Source: Perca fluviatilis (Eukaryota > Chordata > Actinopteri > Perciformes > Percidae). Taken from it: DNA of 64,000 bases. Of this stretch, positions 1 to 9,975 are shown one piece after another. The DNA lies in assembly GCF_010015445.1 (NCBI RefSeq), contig NC_053134.1, forward strand, positions 2,097,620-2,161,619. Reading direction: 5' to 3'. Positions within the stretch are counted from its first letter, which is position 1. The number at the start of each line of letters is the position of its first letter. Under the pieces are notes generated by a model, which was given only the letters and a program-made list of their open reading frames with translations, had not been told where the DNA came from and searched no databases. Made by a program: the position numbers and the translations under genes.

Positions 1-484
1 TTAGCCTAGCGTTAGCCACAGTAGTAACTGGATTAAACACGGCTAAATGGTGTAGTGCGTCTGTATTTCCAACAACGGGACGTCCAACAGTCTGCTGCTA
101 AAGCTATGAGCTAACAGACACAAACTAGCACTGGTCACTGCTGTTGTCTGAAAAACAAAACCTACAGGACATAATGTTGCATTTACTGGTAAACATCGTG
201 ACCGGCTTATGATGACCGACTGCTACCTGTTGTGGAATTTTCCTCCCGTTACTCTGTCCTCGGTGACTGTCTACATCTAGAAACTAAGCTGCGCGGTGCA
301 GGCAGGGAACAGCTCTGATTGGCTCACAGAGGCACGTGATCAGACAGTGGTTTATGGAGCGCTAGATTGGCTTTGATAAGGAGCGTTCTATGACTCATTT
401 TAAATATCGCTCGATCACGCAAATTTGATCGTGGGAAGCCAAAATCGTGATCGTGATTAAAATTCGATTAATTGTGCAGCCCTC
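1..484. mobile_element. MITE fragment in nup50 intron
   Basis: Intronic sequence ending in an AT-rich block (about 410-484) with the palindromic-looking segment AAATCGTGATCGTGATTAAA and the end AATTGTGCAGCCCT. This matches a common teleost MITE terminus that reads AGGGCTGCACAATT from the other side. The other end is outside the window or not recognised. It abuts the fragment at 486-575. Confidence 0.45.
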
Positions 485-485
485 G

Positions 486-575
486 CTACAATATCGTTGC
501 GGTGTCGATATCGAGGTATTTGGTCCAAAGTATCGCGATGTTAGATTTTCTCCGTATCGCCAAGCCCTGCTACAA
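486..575 (+). mobile_element. 3' end of a TAGGGCTGGGCAAT-family hAT MITE
   Basis: About 85 bp here match, with scattered differences, the right end of the complete element at 3207-3568: both carry CTACAATATCGTTG, the GGTATTTGGTCCAAA block and a CAGCCC/AAGCCC end. The left part is replaced by the fragment at 1-484, so one element probably interrupted the other. Confidence 0.5.
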
Positions 576-655
576 AGTAAATCATCGTTTTTAAAAAGAC
601 GAGTACAAACTCCAGCTTCAGTATTTTGTTTTTCGGGACATATTATATTTCGTAC

Positions 656-1354
656 CTGCGGGCCGAGCGTCCTCGGACTTTGCCCCGAAGGCTCCCGGCG
701 CTCCGAACAGAGAGGAGGAGGAGGAGGAGGCGGCGCCGGAGCCGAACGAGAAGCCGGGGGGAGTCGTCTTGGACCCTACGCAGCCGAGGACGGAGCTGTC
801 CACCTTCTGCCCGAAGTTAAACGTGACGCCGGTGTTCATCGGAGCCGCGGGGGCGGCCGAGTCTTCTGTCGAATTCTTGCTATAGGAGAAAAAAGTGGCG
901 GCGGCTGGAGCTGGAGCGGCTGGGCTGCTTCTGCTACCGGAGGAGGAAGAAGAAGAAGAAGAAGAGGAGGAGGGAGGAGGAGGAGGAGGAGAGGCTCTGG
1001 TTGGCAGCATCCCTCCCTGCTGCTGCTGCTGCTTCTTCTTCTTCTCCTCCTCGGAGCCTGCGCCGTCAGCGGACGCCCCCCCGGCTCCATACTGGCGCTC
1101 GATGCTGGCCAGGTGGCGCTCGTAATCCCTGAAGATGGGGTTGAGATCACACAGAGGGTTGCCGTTCACGTGCTTGGTGATCCAGTCGCGCACCGAGCAG
1201 TTGAGAGCCGTGAGCTGCCGGCTGTACTCCTTGTTGTTGCCGTTGACGATGACACCGCCGCCGCCGAGGCTCGGGCTTTGAGTCGGGCTCGGAGCCGAGC
1301 CATTGGTCTGCTTGGCCGTGATGTCAGCGGAGGCGGGGCCATTGAATGTTAGAC
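656..1354 (-). CDS. nup50: nup50 coding exon 4 (FG-repeat and Nup50 core region)
   Basis: 699-nt exon, acceptor TCTAG at 1355-1359 and donor GTACG just left of 656, encoding about residues 122-354. Residues about 168-207 carry the conserved Nup50 block with LNCSVRDWITKHVNGNPLCD and FRDYERHLASIE. FG-type motifs follow (FNFGQKVDSSVLG, FSFG, LFG, AFG). Between them is low complexity: a Glu/Lys/Gln run at about 223-234, then six Pro and eleven Ser, from CTG/CTT/CCT repeats at about 950-1045. The low-complexity part is longer than I recall for mammalian Nup50 and is probably polymorphic. The exon ends one base into a Gly codon, so the next exon, outside the window, must start in phase 1. Plus-strand reading frames over this exon are shadows. 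Confidence 0.9.
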
Positions 1355-1728
1355 CTAGACACAACAATAAATACAGAGACACATAATACATACATATAAC
1401 ATGAAAAGATTATGGATTAGAGAAGGATGTGCAAAAATGTTGAGGGAATTGATGACGATGATAATAAATTGTATCTATATAACGCTTTACATGGTGCTCA
1501 AAGACACTTTACAACACAACACACACATGAATGAAAAAACAAGCAGCTAACATTGGGTAATATGTGAGACTATTGTAGGTGGAAGGCTGATCTGAAGAGG
1601 TTTTGATGAAGGGAGAAGTGTTAGTGTGGAAGCAGCTGGATGAGGAAGAGAGGAGACGAAAAGCCATCTCTCCCCCTACAGCCCCCCCCCGCCCTGCAGT
1701 GACACAACATGAAATAAGAGCACACAGA

Positions 1729-1768
<40 letters not shown>

Positions 1769-2729
1769 GAGAGAGAGACACACACACGCACAGAGAGAGA
1801 GACACACACACGCACAGAGAGAGAGACACACACACGCACAGAGAGAGACACACACACGCACAGAGAGAGAGAGACACACACAGAGACAGAGACACACAAG
1901 GACAGAGAGAGAGAGACAAAGAGGGACAGAGAGAGAGAGACAAAGAGGGACAGAGAGAGAGACAAAGAGAGGGACAGAGAGAGAGACAAAGAGAGGGACA
2001 GAGAGAGAGACAAAGAGAGGGACAGAGAGAGGGAGAGAGACAAAGAGTGGGACAGAGAGAGAGAGACAAAGAGAGGGACAGAGAGAGAGAGACAAAGAGA
2101 GGGACAGAGAGAGAGAGACAAAGAGGGAGACAGAGAGAGAGGGACAGAAAGAGGGAGACAGAGAGAGAGAGACAAAGAGAGGGACAGAGAGAGAGAGACA
2201 AAGAGGGAGACAGAGAGAGAGGGACAGAGAGAGAGAGACAAAGAGAGGGACAGAGAGAGGGAGAGAGACAAAGAGTGGGACAGAGAGAGAGAGAGACAAA
2301 GAGAGGGACAGAGAGAGAGAGACAAAGAGGGAGACAGAGAGAGAGAGGGACAGAGAGAGAGAGACAGACAAAGAGGGACAGAGAGAGAGGGACAGAAAGA
2401 GAGAGAGAGACAAAGAGAGGGACAGAGAGAGAGGGACAGAGAGGTAGAGAGAGAGAGACACACACTTAACATTGAGCCCTGTACAGTTATGTTGATTATA
2501 TTAAACCAGAAGAAATTGCACTGTGTGACCAACAGGTGGCGTTGGGAGCAAATGAACCCAGTTATGCTTCATGAGGCTCCATCTCCCTTCATCACAACTG
2601 TTTTCTTTACCTCTCAGTGGTCAGAGAAGAGAAAGGCGCTCCCTTGTGGATACTAATAATAACTCCTAACACGTTGCACTTTGTGTCCATTAAACATCAA
2701 TGAATTCACATTAAAAGTCGTCTCCTCAC
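1355..2729 (-). other. nup50 intron between exons 3 and 4
   Basis: AT-rich unique-looking DNA at 1355-1720, then a CA/GACAGAGAGA array (1725-2462), then 260 bp of unique-looking sequence. No additional exon or RNA was recognised. Confidence 0.8.
1725..2462. repeat. Compound microsatellite (CA)n / (GACAGAGAGAGA)n
   Basis: Starts as (CA)n, passes through ACACGCACAGAGAGAGAC units, then becomes about 600 bp of GGGACAGAGAGAGAGACAAAGA-like units. Strongly purine-rich on the plus strand. It lacks stops in several frames, which generates spurious Ser/Leu/Cys and Arg/Glu/Gln proteins of 260-320 residues. Confidence 0.95.
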
Positions 2730-2943
2730 CAGGCGTAGGAGTGGGCGTTACCGCGGGAGACGAGAAGCCTCCGAACGAAGGCGCGATGCTGTTCCCGTTG
2801 GTCAGGGTGCCGAGGCCCTTGAAGCCGCCTCCGTTCCCAAAACCAGAAAACGCCGTTGGAGCCGAGCCTCCGCTCGCCGCCGGCGCCGCCGCCGAGGTCA
2901 GAGAGAAGCCTTTAAAACCTTTGAAGGATCCGCTACCCTCGCT
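2730..2943 (-). CDS. nup50: nup50 coding exon 3 (Gly/Phe-rich)
   Basis: 214-nt exon, acceptor GTTTCAG directly before AGC at 2943 and donor GTGAGG at 2724-2729, encoding residues 51-121 plus the first base of Gly122. It begins SEGSGSFKGFKGF, matching the SDTGGAFKGFKG region I recall in mammalian Nup50, then has FSGFG, GGGFKGLG and FGGF motifs and ends in a Thr/Pro run. Phase 0 at the start and phase 1 at the end fit exons 2 and 4 exactly. Confidence 0.9.
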
Positions 2944-3071
2944 CTGAAACGAGACAACGTTCACAGGTTTAGGTACCAATTTGAGTATCAATTAGCCTTG
3001 ATTTTTTTTAAGTCTTCTATGTTACATGACATGTCATTTAGCTGAGGCTTTCATCCAAAGCGACTTACAAC

Positions 3072-3626
3072 CAGAGGTGTATAGTCCAGGTGCCAGAAAG
3101 TAAAAATCCTGCCATGTTTTTGGATCTGCCTCTACATCTAGAACAGGTGTTTTCACTAACGAGCTCATCTACCTGGTAGAGGAGCTGGTTTAGTGATGGT
3201 TGGGACTAGAGCTGGGCAATATATCGAATATCCTATCGATATCGTGATATGAGACTAGATATTGTCTTAGATTTTGGATATCGTTATATCGTAATGTGGC
3301 ATAAGTGTTGTCTTTTCCTGGTTTTAAAGGCTGCATTACAGTAAAGTCATTTTTTCAACTTACCAGACTGTTGTAACTGTTATATTATTTGCCTTTCCCC
3401 ACTTAGTTATTAGATCTCCATTACTGCTGATTATTTATCAAAAATCTCATTGTGTAAATATTTTGTGAAAGCACCAATAGTCAACACTACAATATCGTTG
3501 TGGTATCGATAGAGGTATTTGGTCCAAAATATCGTGATATTTGATTTTCTCCATATTGCCCAGCCCTAGTTGGGACAGCTGCTGGACAGGATTTCTACTT
3601 TCTGGCACCTGGACTATACACCTCTG
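3072..3626. mobile_element. hAT-like MITE inserted in the repeat at 3023-3945
   Basis: Ends are CAGAGGTGTATAGTCCAGGT... and the inverted ...ACCTGGACTATACACCTCTG, so the terminal inverted repeats are about 40 bp. Flanks are CTTACAAC (3064-3071) and CTTACAAT (3627-3634), an 8-bp target duplication matching at 7 of 8, as expected for hAT. It is itself interrupted at 3207-3568. Confidence 0.8.
3207..3568. mobile_element. 362-bp hAT-like MITE (TAGGGCTGGGCAATAT family)
   Basis: Ends TAGAGCTGGGCAATAT and ATATTGCCCAGCCCTA form a terminal inverted repeat. The flanks GTTGGGAC at 3199-3206 and 3569-3576 are a perfect 8-bp target duplication. The interior is rich in ATATCG motifs and has no coding capacity. 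Confidence 0.9.
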
Positions 3627-3945
3627 CTTACAATTAAGTGCTTTCAACTGTGAAGGTTCAAACTCCAGACAACAAGTAGTAAGTGCAAGTACATTAGCTT
3701 TAAATAAGCAAAGCTACAAAGAGACATATGAAAGTGGAGTTTTTTTTTTTTTTTTATCCTAGGTGTAGTCTGAAGAGATGAGTTTTTAGCCTTCGGCTTT
3801 TCGGCCAGCCTGATGTCGATAGGGAGCTCGTTCCACCATTTGGGAGCCAGGACAGCGAACAGAGTCTGGATTTGGTTGAGTGATTAGTTCTCCCTCGCTG
3901 TGAGGGGGCAGCGAGCAGGTTGGCTGATGCAGAGCGAAGTGGGGT

Positions 3946-4139
3946 ATAGGGTTTAAAAATAAAAAATAAAATTATACTGTTTATTGATCCCCAGTGGGGA
4001 AAAAAAAAAAAGTGATAAAACGTCTGAGAAAGCCACAAAAATGACCAAAAAAAGCAACATTTAGTAATACAGTCAAAGATATTTTAAATTTTTTCGCTGT
4101 ATGCATGTGAATTTAACTCTACATGTCTGGCCCTTGATG
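3946..4139. other. Retroelement tail-like, A-rich intron sequence
   Basis: Contains TTTATTGATCCCCAGTGGGG followed by poly-A. The TTATTGATCCC motif is common at teleost retroelement 3' ends (compare 35270). No other feature was seen. Confidence 0.35.
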
Positions 4140-4812
4140 TGTGGCCCTAGCGGAGGAGCGGTGTAGTGCGAGAGAACAAGCCGAGCTGCTGCGTTCTCCT
4201 AACCTGACTCCACCAGATGGATCGCTTCCCATTAGCTCGGCATATCCATCTGGGAACTTTCCGTTGGAGAACTTTTGGGAAGGGGCGAAAACCCTGGTTA
4301 GCTGATTGGATAAACCATCTGTCTATCACCACCTATAGTTGGTGATAGACGGGCCAAATCAACCAATCAGATTCACGAAGCGTATGAAAATACAACCACG
4401 AGCCAGGCCGCCCCTGCTGCTGCAGGCAGAGCATAGCTCGTTAGCTCAGCAAGCTAGCAGCATGTCGGTAAAGGATATTTGCCGTTTGTGTAACGAGAAT
4501 TTAGGAATAAAAGGCCCCATTTCAGGTTCCCGGTCCATATTCCAAAAGAAGGATCCAAGAGAAAAATGCATTAGCGAGCAGCTAACAGAATTAGATCTAC
4601 TGCTGTCTGAAAATCCTGGTTAGCTGATTGGATAAACCATCTGTCTATCACCACCTAACCCGCCTCAAAACCAACGCTGATTGGCCCGTTCGTTTGGCGA
4701 ACTGCTCCAAATTTTCTCTATCTCAAGATGCCAGACTGATCTGCGAGTGGAGAACTGGAGCTCGCCAGATCAGGACGGCCTCACCAGGTTAGCGTTCTCT
4801 ACGATAGTTAAT
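4140..4812. mobile_element. Composite interspersed repeat with 48-bp direct repeats
   Basis: Two nearly identical copies of about 48 bp (about 4289-4336 and 4612-4659, with GGTTAGCTGATTGGATAAAC) flank 275 bp holding a small reading frame. The outer left part contains an inverted repeat of CCAGATGGAT around 4212-4252. Sequence past 4660 looks like a different MITE end. This is repeat-derived DNA of unresolved family inside a nup50 intron. Confidence 0.5.
4462..4623 (+). pseudogene. Small Cys-x2-Cys reading frame in a repeat (exon remnant?)
   Basis: The ATG at 4462 opens 53 codons starting MSVKDICRLCNENLGIKG and ending LLLSENPG before TAG. The CRLC start followed by basic and acidic stretches recalls ZAD/zinc-finger N-termini, but only one Cys pair is present, so no domain can be claimed. 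It sits between the 48-bp direct repeats, and its stop lies inside the right copy. It may be the first exon of a transposon-derived or captured gene, or chance. Confidence 0.25.
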
Positions 4813-5065
4813 AAAAATCTTTAGATTTTCCACCCGAAGACAGCACGCGAAGGCAGACAACGGCAGCTACAGACCGGTGTTGGGGATCCTCTCCAGTGAA
4901 ATGCACACACACTTTTACACCGTTTAGCGGTCAGCATTTGAACTGTGTTTAATCCAGCTACTAGTTAGCGGTAGGCTAACGTCACCGGCTGTCGAGCGTA
5001 GTGTTAACTAGCGTCCCGAGCGGCGATGTTTCGGTTGCCTCTAACCTCCGTTTCGGAGCATCAGA

Positions 5066-5180
5066 CAGTCCTTCCAGAAGAATCCTTGATTATGTGGCAC
5101 GTTTTCTTAAAAAATACGATGGAATATGCGGGATATTGATGCAGTTTTATGCGATGAAATTGCGGGAACTTGCAAAAACT
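5066..5180 (+). mobile_element. Fragment of the CAGTCCTTCCAGAA MITE family
   Basis: CAGACAGTCCTTCCAGAAGA through AATATGCGGGATATTGATGC resembles, in inverse orientation, the end of the element at 6057-6982. The region before it (4813-5065) shows nothing recognisable. Confidence 0.4.
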
Positions 5181-5181
5181 G

Positions 5182-5660
5182 CAGTTTAGAATAGAATAGA
5201 ATAAATCTTTATTGTCCACCGGGGCGGAAATTTTTCTTTGGCTCACCAGACATACAAAAAATAAAAATACAAACAACATGTCAGACATAGTAAATTGAAT
5301 ATAAAAAAGAAGAAAAAAAAAAGAGAAATATATAAATATGCTTAAAATCATTAGGATAGCAGCTCATATTGATGTTATCACTTGGTTTGGTTGAGGATAC
5401 TGATGGCATTTGGAATAAAAGGATTTTTTTAAAAACACTTTTTGCCAGAGGCACTCTGAAACGCCTCCCAGACTTCAGGAGCTCAAACTGGCTCAAAAGA
5501 GGGTGTGTACTATCTGCAGTGATCTTTCCTAGCTTTCTTCCTCATTCTGTCAGTGTATATTTGTGTCAGATGTTTTGGGGGTTTTCCCACTATTTTGCTA
5601 GCCATTGACACTATCCTATTAAGCTTGTTCTTAAGTTTGCAGCTTAAATGACAACACCCC
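5182..5660 (-). mobile_element. Antisense LINE-like 3' fragment with (GAATA)n tail
   Basis: Begins AGAATAGAATAGAATAAATC followed by TTTATTGTCC, the reverse of a common LINE tail. The next 470 bp are intron sequence with no intact reading frame. The assignment rests on the tail only. Confidence 0.4.
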
Positions 5661-5756
5661 TCTTTTTGATGATGTTCACATCGCGCAATTACATCACTTC
5701 ATAACAACAGGGGAATATGGCTGCTCTTGTGTGAAGTAAACGCAACATTTTTCAAC

Positions 5757-6056
5757 TTTCTAAGGGCCACACTAGAAAATGAGAATCACATCAAGGGCCA
5801 GACATAGAGTGTGTTGCTTTTATGTCACGGGAAAAGTCAAATATCTTTGACTGAATTATTGCATGTCTCATATAGTCGTCTCACTTACAGTTTGGTCGAC
5901 AAAAATGTTGAAGAAAATGCCAAATAAACTGTCAAAAACACGTTACAAAAAGTAGGTGGGCCAAAATGTATTGTGATCTAAATGTAGATCCAGGGGGCCG
6001 GATCAAAATTAGCAAGGGGCCGGATTTGGGCCCGCGGGCCTTGAGTTTGACACGTG
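5757..6056. mobile_element. hAT-like MITE (GTGTCAAACTCAAGGCCCGC family), degraded left end
   Basis: Carries AAGGGCCACACTAG, AAGGGCCAGACAT and the end GCGGGCCTTGAGTTTGACAC. The same blocks occur in a fuller copy at 62255-62845. Confidence 0.65.
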
Positions 6057-6982
6057 TGTGCTAGGATATATTATGGGACTTTTTTTGCAACAAAAATGCG
6101 GGGTAGTGATGTACCGAAATGAAAATTCTTGGCCGAAACCGAAAGAGGAAACCAAGACCGAAACCCCGAAAGAAATTAAGCCAATTATTAGTACCATTGC
6201 ATTTATGGCTATGACTGTGTACTAACTTTACTAAAATCAAGGCATTGCAATTGTATAAATTAATATTAAAGTTTAATTAAAAAAATATCTAGCAGAAATA
6301 TGGCTACAATCTGATAGTCACACACAGTATACAGTAGCCTAAGAACAGAATAGCTTACCTATTATTATTGTTATTATTATTATTATTATTATTAGTAGAG
6401 GCACTTTCTTGCAGGATTTCTCTGAACATATCAGACAGCGAGGGTGCATGCCCCTCATCTGGTGCAGAGAGACGAGTCTTTGTTTCTGCGCCCTGATCTC
6501 CTCCGGCGCTGGGCGCCGCTCCGTCTCCATGGCGACCTGGATCATTTCTCGTGCGCCCTGCTTTATTTCCGCATCCAAGTAACGGTCTTTATAACGCGGA
6601 TCAAGTCCAGTCGCGATGAAGTGCCGAGGATCCGAACAGATCTCAGTGAAACGTGCGCTGACAGACTCTAAGAGCTACTTCTCATTGGTTTCACTGCGTG
6701 GTCCGTCTCCTCCTCGTTGCCTAGGAGATGCTCTGCAGGTGGATCGGGTACTGACACACGTGCAGGTCGCGGTTTCTGTTTGCGTCATCACAACATTTTC
6801 GGCCGTACTGTTTCGGTGATAAAAGTATTTCGGTGGCCGAATATTCGGTGCATCCCTAACGCAGGGATTATGAAATCGTGAAAGCTCCGCATATGTTGCG
6901 TGGAAATCGGCAATTTATGCGGCTTATTTGAAAAAAAAATGCGATCACATAATCGTGTTTTTCTGGAGGGACTGATCAGAGA
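6057..6982. mobile_element. Interspersed repeat hosting a nested hAT MITE
   Basis: Left part TTATGGGACTTTTTTTGCAA and right part beginning GATTATGAAATCGTGAAAGC are one repeat split by the element at 6104-6858. The right end is TCTGGAGGGACTG, the same family as 5066-5180. Confidence 0.6.
6104..6858. mobile_element. 755-bp hAT-like MITE (TAGGGATGCACCGAA family)
   Basis: Ends TAGTGATGTACCGAA and TTCGGTGCATCCCTA are inverted repeats. Flanks ATGCGGGG (6096-6103) and ACGCAGGG (6859-6866) match at 6 of 8. The interior includes an ATT microsatellite at 6362-6394 and no transposase. Confidence 0.8.
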
Positions 6983-7047
6983 GAACTCCCCACCCCCAAA
7001 TAAAAACAAAAACCCCCCGAAAAATATTTCATATTTGTGGTTTTTAC

Positions 7048-7128
7048 CTCTCCAATATTTCTGCGTTTGGCCTTCTTGATCGCCCGGCTCTTCAACACAT
7101 CTTCACTTGCAACACAAAACGTCCCGGC
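7048..7128 (-). CDS. nup50: nup50 coding exon 2 (importin-alpha-binding basic cluster)
   Basis: 81-nt exon, acceptor TTCAACAG before GCC at 7128 and donor GTAAAA just left of 7048, encoding residues 24-50. It starts AGTFCVASEDVLKSRAIKK and ends KRRNIGE. The basic cluster RAIKKAKRRN (38-47) corresponds to the NLS-like segment through which Nup50 binds importin-alpha in mammals (family knowledge). Phase 0 at both ends joins cleanly to exons 1 and 3. Confidence 0.92.
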
Positions 7129-7838
7129 CTGTTGAAGAACAACATGTTCAATAAAAACAAATGCAACTTCACATGATTTTTGGGCCATTATTAATTATTA
7201 TTATCATCATATCTGTGTCTAAAAACGTTGGAAAAGCTAGAGCAGATAATACATAAATAACTCAAAAAAGCTTAAAGACTGAACTTGCTAAAGAAGTTTA
7301 ACTACAAATCATTAAGATAAGATCAAACTTTGTTCACACAGAAAATGTCCTCGCATCGTCTGCGCCAACAATCAACAGACACACACACACAGACGCACAC
7401 AGACACACACACACACAGAGACACACACACACACATTAGAGACATACACACGCAGAGACACACACACGCACACACATTAGAGACACACGAACACATAGAG
7501 ACAAACACATTAGAGACACACACACACACAGAGACACACACACACACATTAGAGACACACACCCACAGAGACACACGCACACAGAGACACACGCACACAG
7601 AGACACACGCACACAGAGACACACGCACACACATTAGAGACACACATACACAGAGACACACATACACAGAGACACACGCACACACATTAGAGACACACAC
7701 ACACACACACACAGAGACACACACACACAGAGACACACGCACACACATTAGAGACACACATACACAGAGACACACATACACAGAGACACACATACACAGA
7801 GACACACATACACAGAGAGACACCGCACACACATTAGA

Positions 7839-7879
<41 letters not shown>

Positions 7880-8169
7880 ACACACACGCACACACATTAG
7901 AGACACACACACACAGAGACACACGCACACAGAGACACACGCACACAGAGACACACGCACACAGAGACACACGCACACACATTAGAGACACACACACACA
8001 GACACACACACACAGAGACACACACACACACACACATTAGAGAGACACACACACAGAGACACACACGCACAGAGACACACACACACACACAGAGACACAC
8101 ACGCAGAGACACACACACAGAGACACACACGCACAGAGACACACACGCACAGAGACACACACGCACAGA

Positions 8170-8206
<37 letters not shown>

Positions 8207-8314
8207 ACACACACACAGAGACAGATGTGCACACACACACACACACACACAGTAGGGAGAACCCTGACATTAGTCTGAATTAGTGTAATGTGTGTGTGTT
8301 TCTTTGTGTCTCAC
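7129..8314 (-). other. nup50 intron between exons 1 and 2
   Basis: A short unique part (7129-7378) resembling a repeat also seen near 31400-31500 (shared ACGTTGG, CTAGAGCAGATAA), then the CA-type array to 8256. Confidence 0.8.
7379..8256. repeat. CA-rich array with ACACATTAGAGACAC interruptions
   Basis: About 880 bp of (CA)n, ACACAGAGAC and ACACGCACACAGAG units. The tag ACATTAGAGAC recurs at irregular spacing, so the array was amplified in larger blocks. Stop-free frames on both strands are artefacts. Confidence 0.95.
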
Positions 8315-8383
8315 CTCCTCTCCCTCCTCCTCCTGATCCCAGTTCCTGTCCGTTAGCTCTTTGTCAGCGATCCTCTTCGCCAT
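8315..8383 (-). CDS. nup50: nup50 coding exon 1 (start codon)
   Basis: ATG at 8383-8381 in context GGTGGGATGG (purine at -3, G at +4). 69 nt encode MAKRIADKELTDRNWDQ followed by an acidic run, the Nup50 N-terminus; in mammals this segment binds the C-terminal armadillo repeats of importin-alpha (family knowledge). The donor GTGAG is just left of 8315. A good acceptor, GTGTTACAG, lies at 8394-8402, leaving a 10-nt 5' UTR (8384-8393) before the ATG, so upstream exon(s) must be non-coding. Confidence 0.93.
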
Positions 8384-8395
8384 CCCACCGGCTCT

Positions 8396-9850
8396 GTAAC
8401 ACACCGAGAGAAGAGTGAAGTAACACAGAGAGAAGAGTGAAGTAACACAGAGAGAAGAGTGAAGTAACACACCGAGAGAAGAGTGAAGTAACACACAGAG
8501 AGAAGAGTGAAGTAACACACAGAGAGAAGAGTGAAGTAACACAGAGAGAAGAGTGAAGTAACACACAGAGAGAAGAGTGAAGTAACACAGAGAGAAGAGT
8601 GAAGTAACACAGAGAGAAGAGTGAAGTAACACAGAGAGAAGAGTGAAGTAACACAGAGAGAAGAGTGAAGTAACACAGAGAGAAGAGTGAAGTAACACAG
8701 AGAGAAGAGAAGTAACACAGAGAGAAGAGTGAAGTAACACCGAGAGAAGAGTGAAGTAACACAGAGAGAAGAGTGAAGTAACACAGAGAGAGAAGAGTGA
8801 AGTAACACAGAGAGAAGAGTGAAGAAACACAGAGAGAAGAGAGAAGTAACACAGAGAGAAGAGAGAAGTAACACACAGAGAGAAGAGAGAAGTAACACAC
8901 AGAGAGAAGAGTGAAGTAACACAGAGAGAAGAGTGAAGTAACACACAGAGAGAAGAGTGAAGTAACACAGAGAGAAGAGTGAAGTAACACACAGAGAGAA
9001 GAGTGAAGTAACACACAGAGAGAAGAGTGAAGTAACACAGAGAGAAGAGTGAAGTAACACAGAGAGAAGAGTGAAGTAACACAGAGAGAAGAGTGAAGTA
9101 ACACACCGAGAGAAGAGTGAAGTAACACAGAGAGAAGAGTGAAGTAACACAGAGAGAAGAGTGAAGTAACACAGAGAGAAGAGTGAAGTAACACACCGAG
9201 AGAAGAGTGAAGTAACACAGAGAGAAGAGTGAAGTAACACAGAGAGAAGAGAGAAGTAAACACAGAGAGAAGAGTGAAGTAACACAGAGAGAAGAGGAAG
9301 TAACACAGAGAGAAGAGTGAAGTAACACAGAGAGAAGAGAGAAGTAACACAGAGAGAAGAGTGAAGTAACACAACGAGAAGAGGAAGTAACACAACCGGA
9401 GAAGAGTGAAGTAAACAAACGGAGAAGAGTGAAGTAACACAGAGAGAAGAGTGAAGTAACAACCGAGAGAAGAGTGAAGTAACACACGGGAGAAGAGTGA
9501 AGTAACACACCGAGAGAAGAGTGAAGTAACACCGGAGAAGAGTGAAGTAACACAACCGAGAAGAGGAAGTAACACACCGGAGAAGAGTGAAGTAACACAG
9601 AGAGAAGAGTGAAGTAACACACCGAGAGAAGAGTGAAGTAACACAGAGAGAGAAGAGTGAAGTAACACACCGAGAGAAGAGTGAAGTAACACAGAGAGAA
9701 GAGTGAAGTAACACAGAGAGAAGAGTGAAGTAACACCGAGAGAAGAGTGAAGTAACACAGAGAGAAGAGTGAAGTAACACAGAGAGAAGAGTGAAGTAAC
9801 ACACCGAGAGAAGAGTGAAGTAACACACCGAGAGAAGAGTGAAGTAACAC
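8396..9850. repeat. 22-bp minisatellite in nup50 intron 1
   Basis: About 64 copies of GTGAAGTAACACAGAGAGA+AGA, with variants containing ACACCGAGAG (+2 bp) and short deletions clustered at 9370-9560. It runs up to the acceptor of the first coding exon. On the minus strand the units read TTACTTCACTCTTCTCTC and have no stops in any frame, which creates frames of 490-526 residues that are not genes. Confidence 0.95.
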
Positions 9851-9975
9851 AGTTAGCCAACGCCATCTTATCCAAGTAGTTCAGCGAGCAGCGACTGAAT
9901 AATGCAGATGTTCTCAACACGAGCCAAAACAACAAGTTGTGCCGATAGGCCGCCTAATACTTCCGGTGTTTCCCT
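9851..9975 (-). promoter_or_regulatory. Possible alternative nup50 upstream exon/promoter (weak)
   Basis: The minus strand shows CACCGGAAGT (9959-9968), an ETS-type site, and an ATG with context AAGATGGCG at 9866-9864 just before the minisatellite. However, the TCCGGTGTTTCCC stretch continues into sequence shared with a repeat at 30580-30650, so the ETS site may be repeat-derived. No convincing splice donor was seen. Confidence 0.25.

Larger units (their letters stand above)
3023..3945. mobile_element. Interrupted teleost interspersed repeat (host of the nested elements)
   Basis: Left part 3023-3071 has the common teleost motif CATTTAGCTGAGGCTTTCAT followed by AAAGCGACTTACAA. The sequence resumes at 3627 with CTTACAATTAAGTGC after a 555-bp insertion. 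The right part (to about 3945) carries, on the minus strand, residues such as WLPNGG and RRLKTHLFR, which resemble a LINE reverse-transcriptase C-terminus. The assignment of the right part is tentative. Confidence 0.5.

Noticed and set aside
447..1352. 301-residue plus-strand frame
   Set aside because: Antisense shadow of nup50 exon 4; the minus strand has the conserved protein and the splice sites.
1509..2532. Ser/Leu-rich and Arg/Glu-rich frames of about 260-320 residues
   Set aside because: Translation of a CA/GACAGA microsatellite inside a nup50 intron.
7323..8270. Cys/Val and Thr/His repeat proteins
   Set aside because: CA/GT microsatellite translation; the same applies to 21011-21306, 44996-45661 and 63280-63624.
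8270..9935. Minus-strand open frames of 490-526 residues
   Set aside because: The 22-bp unit has no stop on the minus strand in any frame. Frames run through the intron and only their last residues coincide with the nup50 exon.
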